The position numbers were made by a program, and so were the translations under genes. From assembly GCA_017397885.1 (NCBI GenBank), contig JAFQHQ010000054.1:1-62951 (forward strand): 62,951 nt of DNA. Reading direction: 5' to 3'. The notes beneath the pieces are model-generated. The model did no database searches, was not told the origin of the DNA, and saw nothing but the letters and a program-made list of their open reading frames with translations. Positions 8,073 through 16,714 of this stretch are shown in pieces; position 1 is the stretch's first letter, and each line of letters begins with the position of its first letter. Source of the DNA: Clostridia bacterium (GTDB taxonomy: Bacteria > Bacillota > Clostridia > UMGS1810).

Positions 8073-11000
8073 ATGGCAAAGAAATTCAAAACCATGGATG
8101 GTAACAATGCTGCCGCTCATTGCGCCTATGCGTTTACCGAAGTTGCAGCTATCTATCCTATTACTCCTTCTTCAACAATGGCAGAAGTTGTTGACGAATG
8201 GAGTGCTCAGGGACTCAAAAACATTTTCGGCGAAGTTGTAGACGTTGTCGAAATGCAGTCTGAAGCCGGTGCTGCAGGTGCAGTTCACGGTTCACTTCAG
8301 GCAGGTGCCCTCACAACAACATTCACAGCATCACAGGGTCTTCTCCTTATGATCCCCAACATGTACAAAATCGCCGGTGAACTTCTTCCCTGCGTATTCC
8401 ACGTAAGTGCCAGAGCCATTGCTGCTCACGCTCTTAATATCTTCGGTGATCATCAGGACGTTATGGCTTGCCGTCAGACCGGTTTCGCTATGCTTGCTTC
8501 AGGCTCTGTTCAGGAAACAATGGACCTCGGTGGTGTTGCTCACCTTGCATCAATCAAAGGAAGAGTTCCCTTCGTTCACTTCTTCGACGGTTTCAGAACT
8601 TCTCACGAAATTCAGAAAGTTGAAGTTATGGACTATGAAGATCTTAAAGCTCTCACCGATATGGAAGCTATTAAAGAATTCAAAGACCGTGCTTTAAACC
8701 CTGAACATCCTGTTCTCAGAGGTACTGCTCAGAACTCTGATATCTACTTCCAGGGCAGAGAAGCAGCTAACAAATATTACGATGCTCTTCCCGATGTTGT
8801 TGCAGATTATATGAAAGAAATCTCCAAAATCACCGGCAGAGAATATAAACCCTTCAACTACTATGGTGCTCCCGATGCTGAAAAAGTTATCATCGCTATG
8901 GGTTCTGTATGTGAAGCTCTTGAAGAAACAGTTGATTATCTCAACGCTGCAGGTCAGAAAGTCGGCGTAGTTAAAGTACACCTCTACAGACCTTTCAGCG
9001 CAAAATATTTCTTCGATGTAATGCCTAAAACTGTTAAGAAAATTGCTGTTCTCGACAGAACAAAAGAACCCGGTGCACTCGGCGAACCCCTTTATCTCGA
9101 CGTTTGCAACCTCTATGTTGGCAAAGCAGATGCTCCCGTTATTGTTGGCGGACGTTACGGTCTTGGTTCAAAAGACACAACTCCCACACAGCTCGCTTCC
9201 GTATTTGCTAACCTCGATGCTGCAGAGCCCAAGAACGGCTTCACAATCGGTATCGTGGATGACGTTACAAACCTTTCACTTCCCCTCGTTGACAAAATCA
9301 ACGCTGCTCCCGAAGGCACAACACGTTGTAAGTTCTGGGGCTTCGGTTCCGACGGTACTGTTGGTGCTAACAAAGACGCCATCAAAATCATCGGTGACAA
9401 CACAGATATGTATGCTCAGGCATATTTTGATTATGACTCCAAAAAGTCCGGTGGTGTAACCATGTCTCACTTGAGATTTGGTAAAAAGCCCATCAAATCA
9501 ACATATCTCCTTGACGAATCCGACTACATTGCATGTCACAAACCTGCATATGTATATCAGTATGATGTTCTCGAAGGCCTTAAAAAAGGCGGTACCTTCC
9601 TCCTTAACTGTGTATGGTCCGACGAAGAACTCGACGAAAAGCTCCCTGCAGCTATGAAGAGATACATTGCTGAAAACGATATCCGGTTCTACACAATCAA
9701 CGCTGTTGATGTTGCTGTAAAAGTTGGTCTCGGTCAGACAAGAATCAACATGGTAACTCAGGGTGCATTCTTCAAACTTGCTGACGTTATTCCTTTTGAT
9801 CAGGCTGTTGAACTTATCAAAGCTGCAATCAAAAAGACCTACGGCAAGAAGGGTGACGAAATCGTTAAGATGAACTGCGACGCCGTTGATGGTGCAGTTG
9901 AAGCTCTCCACAAAGTAGATGTTCCTGCTTCATGGAAAGATGCTGTTGATGCAGACGAAGCTAAGGCTGATGTTCCTGCATTCATCAAAGATATCGTTGC
10001 TCCCGTTAACGCTCAGAGAGGTTACAAACTCCCCGTATCCACATTTGTTGGTGACGACAAAGAAGCAGGTACCTTCGAAACAGGTACTTCAAGATATGAA
10101 AAGAGAGGCGTAGCTGTATCTGTTCCTGTTTGGGATGTTGACAAATGTATCCAGTGTAACCAGTGTTCAGCTGTATGTCCTCACGCTGCAATCAGACCTG
10201 TTCTCCTCAATGAAGAAGAAAAGGCTAATGCTCCTGAAAACTTTGTAACAAAGAAAGCTACAGGCTTTGCAGGTATGGAATTCAGAATGCAGGTATCTCC
10301 CCTCGACTGTCTCGGTTGCGGTGTGTGTGCTAATGTATGTCCTGAAAAAGTACAGGCTCTCAAGATGACTCCTATCGATGCTGTTTCTCCTGTTGAAGCT
10401 CCCAACTGGGATTATGCTATGACAGTTTCTTCAAAACAGAAAGACATCGATATTGCTAAGAATATTAAAAACTCACAGTTTGCAACTCCTCTCCTTGAGT
10501 TCTCCGGTGCATGTGCCGGTTGTGGTGAAACACCTTACATCAAGCTCATCACTCAGCTCTTCGGTGACAGAATGATGGTTGCAAACGCTACAGGTTGTAC
10601 TTCAATCTGGGGTGGTTCCGCTCCTTCAATGCCTTACTGCAAAAACGCTGAAGGCAAAGGTCCTGCTTGGGCTAACTCCCTCTTTGAAGATAACGCTGAA
10701 TTCGGTCTTGGTATGGTTCTCGCTGTTAAGAAAAACAGAAAGAATCTCGTAAGCCTCATGAATCAGGCAATCGAAGCAGGCTGCAGTGCAGAACTCGCAG
10801 ACGCATTCAAAGCTTGGATTGCAGGCAAAGACAACACCGAAGCTTCAATTGCAGCTGCAGCTCAGGTTGAAGCTGCTCTTGCAAATGCAGATAAGAACGA
10901 TCCCATCATCAAACAGATTGCCGATAGAACAGACTTCCTTGTTAAGAAGTCACAGTGGGTATTCGGTGGTGACGGTTGGGCATACGACATCGGTTACGGC

Positions 11001-11597
11001 GGTCTCGACCACGTTATCGCTTCCGGCGAAGACATCAACATCTTCGTTGTTGATACCGAAGTATATTCCAACACAGGTGGTCAGGCTTCCAAAGCTACAC
11101 CTACAGCTGCTGTTGCTAAATTCGCAGCTTCCGGTATGAAAGTTAAGAAGAAAGACCTTGGTATGATCGGAACAACCTACGGCTATGTATATGTAGCTCA
11201 GATTGCTCTCGGTGCTAACATGCAGCAGGCTCTCAATGCTATTAAAGAAGCAGAAGCTTATCCCGGTCCTTCACTTATCATTGCATACGCTCCCTGTATC
11301 AACCACGGTATCAAAGCTAAAGGTAACATGGCTAACTCAATTGCAGAAGAAAAGAAAGCAGTTGAAACAGGCTACTGGCACCTCTGGAGATTCAACCCTG
11401 AACTCAAAGAAGCAGGTAAGAATCCCTTCATCCTTGATTCCAAGGAACCCACAGGTCAGATTAAAGACTTCATGATGGGTGAAAACAGATATCTCATGCT
11501 CCAGAAAGCATATCCCGATATCGCTTCTCAGCTCTTCGACAAGGCTGAAAAAGACCTTCTCGACAGATACGAAACATACAAACGTATGGCTGACTGA
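8073..11597 (+). CDS. nifJ: pyruvate:ferredoxin (flavodoxin) oxidoreductase, single-chain
   Basis: 1174 aa, the full single-chain PFOR length. It oxidises pyruvate with CoA to acetyl-CoA and CO2 and passes electrons to ferredoxin, the main pyruvate exit in strict anaerobes. Seen in order: the pyrimidine-binding domain start (YAFTEVAAIYPITPSS), a ferredoxin insert with two [4Fe-4S] motifs (CIQCNQCSAVCP and CLGCGVCANVCP), the proximal cluster motif CAGCGETPY, and the thiamine-diphosphate motif GDGWAYDIGYGG. Codon use is strongly biased, consistent with very high expression. It stands alone between its own promoter and terminator. Confidence 0.97.
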   Translation: MAKKFKTMDGNNAAAHCAYAFTEVAAIYPITPSSTMAEVVDEWSAQGLKNIFGEVVDVVEMQSEAGAAGAVHGSLQAGALTTTFTASQGLLLMIPNMYKIAGELLPCVFHVSARAIAAHALNIFGDHQDVMACRQTGFAMLASGSVQETMDLGGVAHLASIKGRVPFVHFFDGFRTSHEIQKVEVMDYEDLKALTDMEAIKEFKDRALNPEHPVLRGTAQNSDIYFQGREAANKYYDALPDVVADYMKEISKITGREYKPFNYYGAPDAEKVIIAMGSVCEALEETVDYLNAAGQKVGVVKVHLYRPFSAKYFFDVMPKTVKKIAVLDRTKEPGALGEPLYLDVCNLYVGKADAPVIVGGRYGLGSKDTTPTQLASVFANLDAAEPKNGFTIGIVDDVTNLSLPLVDKINAAPEGTTRCKFWGFGSDGTVGANKDAIKIIGDNTDMYAQAYFDYDSKKSGGVTMSHLRFGKKPIKSTYLLDESDYIACHKPAYVYQYDVLEGLKKGGTFLLNCVWSDEELDEKLPAAMKRYIAENDIRFYTINAVDVAVKVGLGQTRINMVTQGAFFKLADVIPFDQAVELIKAAIKKTYGKKGDEIVKMNCDAVDGAVEALHKVDVPASWKDAVDADEAKADVPAFIKDIVAPVNAQRGYKLPVSTFVGDDKEAGTFETGTSRYEKRGVAVSVPVWDVDKCIQCNQCSAVCPHAAIRPVLLNEEEKANAPENFVTKKATGFAGMEFRMQVSPLDCLGCGVCANVCPEKVQALKMTPIDAVSPVEAPNWDYAMTVSSKQKDIDIAKNIKNSQFATPLLEFSGACAGCGETPYIKLITQLFGDRMMVANATGCTSIWGGSAPSMPYCKNAEGKGPAWANSLFEDNAEFGLGMVLAVKKNRKNLVSLMNQAIEAGCSAELADAFKAWIAGKDNTEASIAAAAQVEAALANADKNDPIIKQIADRTDFLVKKSQWVFGGDGWAYDIGYGGLDHVIASGEDINIFVVDTEVYSNTGGQASKATPTAAVAKFAASGMKVKKKDLGMIGTTYGYVYVAQIALGANMQQALNAIKEAEAYPGPSLIIAYAPCINHGIKAKGNMANSIAEEKKAVETGYWHLWRFNPELKEAGKNPFILDSKEPTGQIKDFMMGENRYLMLQKAYPDIASQLFDKAEKDLLDRYETYKRMAD

Positions 11598-11623
11598 TAT
11601 TTGTTGGGTTAAAACTTTAAAAT

Positions 11624-11668
11624 AAACAAAGAAAAGGTCCGGCTATGCCGGGCTTTTTCTTTGTTTGT
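11624..11668 (+). terminator. intrinsic terminator after nifJ
   Basis: CAAAGAAAA...CCGGC pairs with GCCGG...TTTTTCTTTG around TAT, and a T-rich stretch is part of the descending arm. Confidence 0.85.
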
Positions 11669-11871
11669 ATTGACGTGCAAAAATGCACATTTAAGAAAAC
11701 AATAATGCGCCACACTCCACGCTGAAACCTCTTTTCTTGTAATAATACCCACATCCATATCGGCATTTGAGTTATTAAAGAATTCTGTGCTTGAGTTTTG
11801 GATAAAATGACAGTTTTTATTTGTTGTTTTTATTAGTTATGCTGTTTTATGTTGCATTTCAATTAAATCCG
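11669..11871. other. non-coding stretch without recognised features
   Basis: About 200 bp between the nifJ terminator and the next promoter. No ORF with a ribosome binding site, repeat or convincing RNA fold was seen on either strand. It is AT-rich in the second half. Confidence 0.5.
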
Positions 11872-11900
11872 TTGTTTTGAAGTGTTATGTGTGCTATAAT
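11872..11900 (+). promoter_or_regulatory. promoter of the CuAO-N-domain protein operon
   Basis: -35 TTGTTT (11872-11877), 17-bp spacer, perfect -10 TATAAT (11895-11900), 27 bp before the start codon at 11928. Confidence 0.7.
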
Positions 11901-11927
11901 TAACAAAAACATTAGGGAGCTGATTTT

Positions 11928-13049
11928 ATGAAAGAAAATATTTTTAAAAGAGTGTTAGCACTTGTTTGTATGATTGCATTTCTCATACCCTGCACATTAA
12001 CTATGGCAGATGATGAAACTCCTGTTACTGTTTTTGTTGACGGAAATCAACTTGTTTTTGATGTGAATCCCATCATTGAATATGGAAGAACCATGGTTCC
12101 CATGAGATATATATTCGAAGCTCTCGGAGCAGAAGTTACATGGGATCAGGAAACATCAACGGCATTTGGAACAAAAGGTGACATCAGTGTTGCAATTCAG
12201 ATTGGAAACAGCACCATGTTTGTAAACAACAAAGCAGTTGAGCTTGATGTTCCGGCAATGCTTGCAGATGGCAGAACGCTTGTTCCCGTAAGAGCCATTT
12301 CCGAAAGCTTTAACGCCAAGGTTTCATGGGACGGAAATCTTCGTCGTGTAACAATAATCAGCAATACGTCAAATGCTGCTCCTTCTCCCGAAATAAATGT
12401 TGATGAACAAAAACCCGGTTCGGATGCAGATTACAAACTCAATGAACTAAGTCCTGCGGACCAAGAAAAGCTTCTCGGATTATACAATGACATTCGATAT
12501 GGCTTTGAACAGCAGTTCCTTTTTGACGGATTATCTGCCTATCCCACCGAGATTGCCTCTTTCATAGAAACTCAGAATTCCAACTTGCCCATCGTTGTAT
12601 ATGATATATGGGATAGAATTCTTATGAATCAGATTCTTGATATTCAAATGAATTCCTCGGATAATTATATGTTTTCTGCAGGCTCGGAAAACGAAAACGC
12701 CATAATAGCGGCATATGCGCAAATTCTGAATAATACAGGACTTAATGCGCAAAACATTTTTGGGGTTTCCTATGAAAAAACACCAAAAGGAAAAAATGTT
12801 TTGCTCTTAAGCTTCAATAAGGTTGACACAACCTATCCCATGCTCATTCAGTGCAGATTTATCGGTGTTGTTCCCACTTCAAACGGCATAAGATATTTTA
12901 CAGCGGAAAACAGTACGGTAACAGCTCAAATTGTGGGTCATGAGGTTACCATGCTTTGTGAAGTTAACGGAAGCGGCAGAAAAAATTACGGAAACATCGG
13001 TTCGGGCAAGAATAATTTTCTGAAAGGCATAGACAACGAATTAAAATGA
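11928..13049 (+). CDS. secreted protein with copper-amine-oxidase N-terminal (stalk) domain
   Basis: 373 aa with a clear signal peptide (positive KENIFKR, hydrophobic core, cut near residue 27). Residues 30-145 hold two tandem units of the amine oxidase N-terminal type, each with the RTMVPMRYIFEALGAEVTWD-like signature; the second reads RTLVPVRAISESFNAKVSWD. These domains occur in many Clostridia surface proteins without any oxidase activity and are probably wall or ligand adhesion modules. The C-terminal 200 residues are not recognised. RBS is AGGGAGC. A YaiI/YqxD gene and a radical SAM gene follow closely on the same strand and are probably in the same transcript. Confidence 0.8.
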   Translation: MKENIFKRVLALVCMIAFLIPCTLTMADDETPVTVFVDGNQLVFDVNPIIEYGRTMVPMRYIFEALGAEVTWDQETSTAFGTKGDISVAIQIGNSTMFVNNKAVELDVPAMLADGRTLVPVRAISESFNAKVSWDGNLRRVTIISNTSNAAPSPEINVDEQKPGSDADYKLNELSPADQEKLLGLYNDIRYGFEQQFLFDGLSAYPTEIASFIETQNSNLPIVVYDIWDRILMNQILDIQMNSSDNYMFSAGSENENAIIAAYAQILNNTGLNAQNIFGVSYEKTPKGKNVLLLSFNKVDTTYPMLIQCRFIGVVPTSNGIRYFTAENSTVTAQIVGHEVTMLCEVNGSGRKNYGNIGSGKNNFLKGIDNELK

Positions 13050-13078
13050 TGTATTAAAATCAAAGTGAGAGAATTATC

Positions 13079-13516
13079 ATGCATATATATGTTGATGCAG
13101 ATGCCTGCCCGGTGAAAGAGATTATCGAGCGGGTAGCAAAAGAAAATTCCATACCTGTGACAATGGTTATTGATGTGAATCACATTCTCATGTCCGACTA
13201 CAGCGAAATTGCCGTTGTAAGTCAGGGCGCAGATTCTGCTGATTTGTACCTCATAAACCGTGTTCAAAAGGGTGATATTGTTGTTTCTCAGGACTATGGT
13301 GTGGCATCACTTGCTCTGGGAAAAGGTGCAAAAGCAGTGTCGAACTCCGGACTGGTTTTTACCAATGACAATATCGACAAATTGCTTTTCGAAAGATTTC
13401 TCGGCAAAAAAATACGCAAAGCTCCGAAAGGAAAAAGAACCATGCCTCACAACCGAAAACGAACGCAGGACGATGATTTTGAGTTTGAAAAATCACTTAG
13501 GGAATTGATAAAATGA
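13079..13516 (+). CDS. YaiI/YqxD family protein (DUF188)
   Basis: 145 aa. It begins YVDADACPVKEII, the family hallmark, and contains the conserved IVVSQDYGVASLAL segment and the basic RKRTMPHNRKR-like region near the end. The fold is related to PIN-like nucleases, but no activity is established for the family. Its last four bases overlap the next start codon, which points to translational coupling with the radical SAM protein. Confidence 0.88.
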   Translation: MHIYVDADACPVKEIIERVAKENSIPVTMVIDVNHILMSDYSEIAVVSQGADSADLYLINRVQKGDIVVSQDYGVASLALGKGAKAVSNSGLVFTNDNIDKLLFERFLGKKIRKAPKGKRTMPHNRKRTQDDDFEFEKSLRELIK

Positions 13517-14493
13517 AAAAAAGAAACTTTCATATTCCGGTGTTTGTTCCCCACAAAGGTTGTCCTCATGACTGTGTTTTTTGCAATCAACGAAAAATCA
13601 CCGGTCAAACTGATGACATGACAGTTCAAAAGGCAAGAGAGATTATTGACAGTCACCTGGAATCCATTGAAAAATACAACAAAAAAGGTGAATACAAAGC
13701 GGAAATTGCTTTTTTCGGAGGCAGTTTTACAGCAATTGAAAGAGAACAGATGACACAGCTTCTTTCTTTGGCACACGAATATGTGAAGTCAGGCAGGGTT
13801 GACGGTGTACGTTGCTCCACTCGTCCCGATTGCATTGATGACGAGATTCTTTTAATTTGCAAATCATATGGAATGACAGCCATAGAACTTGGTCTCCAGT
13901 CTGCAGATGATTATGTTCTGCAATGCTCTGCCAGAGGGCACGCTTTCAAAGACACAAAAAGAGCGGCAGAATTGATAAAGAGTCATAAAATTGAACTGGG
14001 ACTTCAAATGATGACAGGTCTTCCCGGTGATACCGATGAAAAATCCGTTAACACGGCAAAGCAGATTGTGTCTCTCGGAGCTAATACCGTTCGCATTTAT
14101 CCGACACTCGTTATGGAAGGAACTCATCTTTGGAAAATGTACAAGTGTGGAGAATATGTTCCTCAAACTCTTGAACAGGCGGTTTTTCTCGTGGCAAAAA
14201 TTGTTCCGTTTTTCAATGATGCAGGTATAGACATTTTACGAATTGGGCTTCAGACCACGGACAATGTTAATGAAAAAACAGTTATTGGACCATATCATAA
14301 CGCTTTTGCCGAACTTGTTTACGGTAGGGTGATTCGAAATAAGATAGAAAGCTATGTTGTAGAGAATAATATGCAAAATTGCACATTTCAGTTTGAAGCA
14401 CCAAAAGAAAAAATATCGCAGATAATTGGCCATAAAAAAGAAAATCTCATTTATTTCAAAGAAAAATACAATATCGACATCAAACTTATTTGA
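13513..14493 (+). CDS. radical SAM protein, Elp3-like catalytic domain only
   Basis: 326 aa. The cluster motif is CPHDCVFC (C-x3-C-x2-C), set in HIPVFVPHKGCPHDCVFCNQ, and is followed by IAFFGGSFTAI and later MTGLPGDTDEKS. These match the Elp3/YhcC-like radical SAM group. The GNAT acetyltransferase half of full Elp3 is absent, so this is the shorter bacterial form; its substrate is unknown. The start codon overlaps the preceding stop (ATGA), so expression is coupled to the YaiI-like protein. Confidence 0.85.
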   Translation: MKKRNFHIPVFVPHKGCPHDCVFCNQRKITGQTDDMTVQKAREIIDSHLESIEKYNKKGEYKAEIAFFGGSFTAIEREQMTQLLSLAHEYVKSGRVDGVRCSTRPDCIDDEILLICKSYGMTAIELGLQSADDYVLQCSARGHAFKDTKRAAELIKSHKIELGLQMMTGLPGDTDEKSVNTAKQIVSLGANTVRIYPTLVMEGTHLWKMYKCGEYVPQTLEQAVFLVAKIVPFFNDAGIDILRIGLQTTDNVNEKTVIGPYHNAFAELVYGRVIRNKIESYVVENNMQNCTFQFEAPKEKISQIIGHKKENLIYFKEKYNIDIKLI

Positions 14494-14518
14494 TTTTGTT
14501 TGTTTTGGTTGGTTAAAA

Positions 14519-14577
14519 CTCGTGTTTTTTTGTTGTTTTTGGTTTTTGAATAAAAAATCAAACACAAAAACAGAAAA
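14519..14577. terminator. long AT-rich inverted repeat
   Basis: A U/G-rich arm (from GTGTTTTTTTG near 14522 to TTTTTGA at 14549) is imperfectly complementary to an A/C-rich arm (TCAAACAC at 14558 to ATACAC near 14585). It forms a stem of about 28 bp with a few mismatches between the radical SAM gene and the aldolase promoter. It probably ends the upstream operon. The base composition (almost only G/T, then A/C) is unusual. Confidence 0.6.
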
Positions 14578-14603
14578 AAATACACAAAAAACAAAATTTT
14601 CTC

Positions 14604-14631
14604 TTGACATATTGAAAAATAGTTGTATAAT
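14604..14631 (+). promoter_or_regulatory. promoter of the aldolase gene
   Basis: Consensus -35 TTGACA (14604-14609), 16-bp spacer, perfect -10 TATAAT (14626-14631). The leader is about 60 nt and ends with AAGGAGACG before the ATG. Confidence 0.85.
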
Positions 14632-14695
14632 ATTAGTATAGATTGTAAAGTGTTTTTGCACTGCATATAAATTTATCGACTAAGGAGACGAAGAT

Positions 14696-15649
14696 ATGTT
14701 AGTTAATATGAATGAGGTACTTGTACCTGCAAAAAGAAATCGTTATGCTGTCGGTCTTTTCAACGCAGTAAATCTTGAGCTTGCCCGCGGTATCATTGCT
14801 GCAGCAGAGTCAACAAGATCTCCTGTTATCATGGGTACTGCAGAAGTTTTGCTTCCCTACGGTCCCCTTGAGGAAGTTTCCTACTATCTCATCCCCATGG
14901 CAAAAAAAGCAAATGTTCCCGTTGTTGTTCATCTCGACCACGGTCTTACATATGACACATGTATCGAAGCATTGAAGCTTGGCTTCAGCTCCGTTATGTA
15001 TGACTGCTCAACCGATTCTTATGAAGAAAATGTTCGTAAGGTTAAAGAAATGGCTGACATTGCTCATTCTTACGGTGCAACAATTGAAGGTGAGCTTGGT
15101 CACGTTGGTGACAATGAAGGCTCTGCAGAAGGTAGCTCTCATCTTGATGACCCTTCAAAATATTTCACCGATCCCAAACTTGCAAAGGACTTTGTAGACA
15201 AAACAGGTGTTGATGCTCTTGCTATCGCAGTCGGCAATGCTCATGGTGCATACAAACTTCCTCCTAAACTCGATTTTGAGAGAATCCGCACCATTGCTTC
15301 AACCGTTGATGTACCCCTCGTACTTCACGGTGGCTCCGGTCTCACCGATGATGACTTTAAGCAGGCTATTAAAGAAGGTATCAGCAAAGTTAACATCTTC
15401 ACCGATATCAACGTTGCCGCTGTTGAAGCCGAATTCAAAAAGTTCCACAGCATGGACAAAGGTCTCATTGATCTTATTCCTGCCGCTGTTGAAGCAGTTA
15501 AGCTTGAAACTGCTAAGAAGATGAAACTCTTCTCCAGTGACGGAAAAGCGGATGCAAACTTCACATTCTCAGGCAGTGCTCAGGGTCTCAGCCTTGATGA
15601 ACTCACAAAGCTTGTTGCCAAAGAAGTTGCAAAATATATCAACAAATAA
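14696..15649 (+). CDS. fba: class II fructose-bisphosphate (ketose-bisphosphate) aldolase
   Basis: 317 aa. Zinc and substrate motifs of class II aldolases are present: HLDHG, VMYDCS, EGELGHVG, GNAHG and VLHGGSG. The enzyme splits fructose-1,6-bisphosphate, or a related ketose bisphosphate such as tagatose-1,6-bisphosphate, into two trioses. The sequence alone does not separate these; its stand-alone consensus promoter and biased codons suggest the glycolytic role. RBS is AAGGAGACG. It is monocistronic, with a perfect terminator behind it. Confidence 0.9.
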   Translation: MLVNMNEVLVPAKRNRYAVGLFNAVNLELARGIIAAAESTRSPVIMGTAEVLLPYGPLEEVSYYLIPMAKKANVPVVVHLDHGLTYDTCIEALKLGFSSVMYDCSTDSYEENVRKVKEMADIAHSYGATIEGELGHVGDNEGSAEGSSHLDDPSKYFTDPKLAKDFVDKTGVDALAIAVGNAHGAYKLPPKLDFERIRTIASTVDVPLVLHGGSGLTDDDFKQAIKEGISKVNIFTDINVAAVEAEFKKFHSMDKGLIDLIPAAVEAVKLETAKKMKLFSSDGKADANFTFSGSAQGLSLDELTKLVAKEVAKYINK

Positions 15650-15660
15650 TTTCAATTAAA

Positions 15661-15694
15661 CAAGGTCTGCAGACTGGTTCTGCAGACCTTGTTC
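15661..15694 (+). terminator. intrinsic terminator after the aldolase gene
   Basis: A perfect 13-bp stem, CAAGGTCTGCAGA with its complement, closes a CTGGT loop. TTCT follows. Confidence 0.85.
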
Positions 15695-15881
15695 TAATGT
15701 ATGGGAAACTTTCGTTTCTATACATTGAAAATTAAATATATTGCCGTGCAAATTTTTTATGACTCGGATTCGGATTTTGGCTTCCAATTTGGCGGATATG
15801 CATCAAAATACGCTTCCTCAAATATTGCTTTTGGGGTGTTTTTCGGATATTCGTGAAAGTTTGTCGTGTAAATCCATCCAT

Positions 15882-15913
15882 AAAATAAAAATGCGCCAAC
15901 CGAAGTCAGCGCA
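15882..15913 (-). terminator. intrinsic terminator of the structured RNA
   Basis: On the - strand TGCGCTGAC pairs with GTTGGCGCA around a UUCG tetraloop (15892-15913), followed by TTTTTATTTTA. This is a textbook rho-independent terminator, about 24 nt after the closing stem of the RNA. Confidence 0.85.
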
Positions 15914-16091
15914 TAAAAACGCAAACTCCAATTGTCGCTAAACAAAACAGAATATTGGCATTTCTTTCTGCACAATAATCACCGAAGGAATTTACGTTTT
16001 TTACAAATTCTATAGTGATTATTGTGTAACAAAATAAAGCCATTTATTTATAAAAAAATGCCCTGATGTAATATATTCTGTTTTGTTTAGC
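15914..16091 (-). ncRNA. structured small RNA, 6S RNA-like
   Basis: The predicted +1 (G at 16091, 7 nt after the -10 box) is the first base of a perfect 19-bp stem whose other strand is 15937-15955. Inside it, GGCATTT (15957-15963) can pair with AAATGCC (16056-16062), and a perfect 12-bp stem joins 15971-15982 to 16015-16026 and caps the rod with a small GAATTT/AAATTC hairpin. Between the outer and inner stems lies an asymmetric internal loop. A rod whose 5' and 3' ends pair, with a large central bubble, its own promoter and terminator, and a body of about 155 nt, is the 6S RNA layout. 6S RNA mimics an open promoter and sequesters sigma-A RNA polymerase. That it is 6S is inference; that it is a structured RNA gene is well supported. 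Confidence 0.6.
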
Positions 16092-16097
16092 AAAAAT

Positions 16098-16126
16098 ATT
16101 ATAACATATTTTCAAAAAATTATCAA
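16098..16126 (-). promoter_or_regulatory. promoter of the structured RNA
   Basis: On the - strand: -35 TTGATA (16121-16126), 17-bp spacer, perfect -10 TATAAT (16098-16103). It lies after the terminator of the preceding gene. Confidence 0.8.
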
Positions 16127-16145
16127 CCTTTTTTTGAGCATAAAA

Positions 16146-16186
16146 TAGCCTTAACAACCAACGTTTTCAGGGGGTTGTTAAGGCTA
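16146..16186 (-). terminator. terminator of the araC-type operon
   Basis: TAGCCTTAACAACC (16146-16159) and its exact complement (16173-16186) form a 14-bp stem. On the - strand it is followed by TTTTA. Confidence 0.85.
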
Positions 16187-16199
16187 AAAACCTTAGAAA

Positions 16200-16691
16200 T
16201 CACTGCATTGCCAGACACCATTTTCCTTCTCCCGAGGTTTTCACGGTTACGGTATTGTTTTTTGTGTCAACTGTTGTTTTTGCGGGATAAAATTCTTTTA
16301 AGTCATTGCTGAGCCTTACTGCAACTAGCTTTGTTTCATCACCCGAAAGATATTTTTCGTCATATTCAAAAGTCAGAACGACTTTGGTTATGGCTTCACC
16401 CTCGGTGGTTGAAAGAGCTGCAAATGAACTTACACATCCTTTCGGAAGTGAGGAGGCATCCGAAAAATCCTTGGAAAGTTCGAGTTTGCCTGTCCCTTGT
16501 TTCATTGTATAATCTGCAGTAACTTTTGTTACGATGTTTGTTTCGCTTGCAGAAAAATTCAGCGACACAGAGGCTTTTTCTTCGGCAGTATAATGAGAAA
16601 TCATTTGATAGCCAATGTAGGCAATGATAATTCCCAAAAGGATATATAAAAATAAGCGTTTTTTACCTCTTGATATTTCAGATATTTTCAT
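16200..16691 (-). CDS. membrane-anchored protein of unknown function
   Basis: 163 aa. A basic N-terminus is followed by one hydrophobic helix at about residues 13-30 (LFLYILLGIIIAYIGYQM); the rest should lie outside the cell. The C-terminal half (FEYDEKYLSG ... TTVDTKNNTVTV ... GKWCLA) resembles the small beta-sandwich units found next to other domains in large Clostridia surface proteins, but I cannot name the family. RBS is GAGAGG. It begins 23 bp after an AraC-type regulator on the same strand and shares its terminator, so it may be controlled with it. Confidence 0.65.
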   Translation of the reverse strand: MKISEISRGKKRLFLYILLGIIIAYIGYQMISHYTAEEKASVSLNFSASETNIVTKVTADYTMKQGTGKLELSKDFSDASSLPKGCVSSFAALSTTEGEAITKVVLTFEYDEKYLSGDETKLVAVRLSNDLKEFYPAKTTVDTKNNTVTVKTSGEGKWCLAMQ

Positions 16692-16714
16692 TTTGTATAC
16701 CTCTCATTTCCAAT

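Noticed and set aside
15757-15975. A 72-codon leftward frame overlapping the structured RNA.
   Set aside because: It would start with TTG inside the upper stem, has no ribosome binding site, and runs through the RNA terminator. The RNA gene explains the region better.
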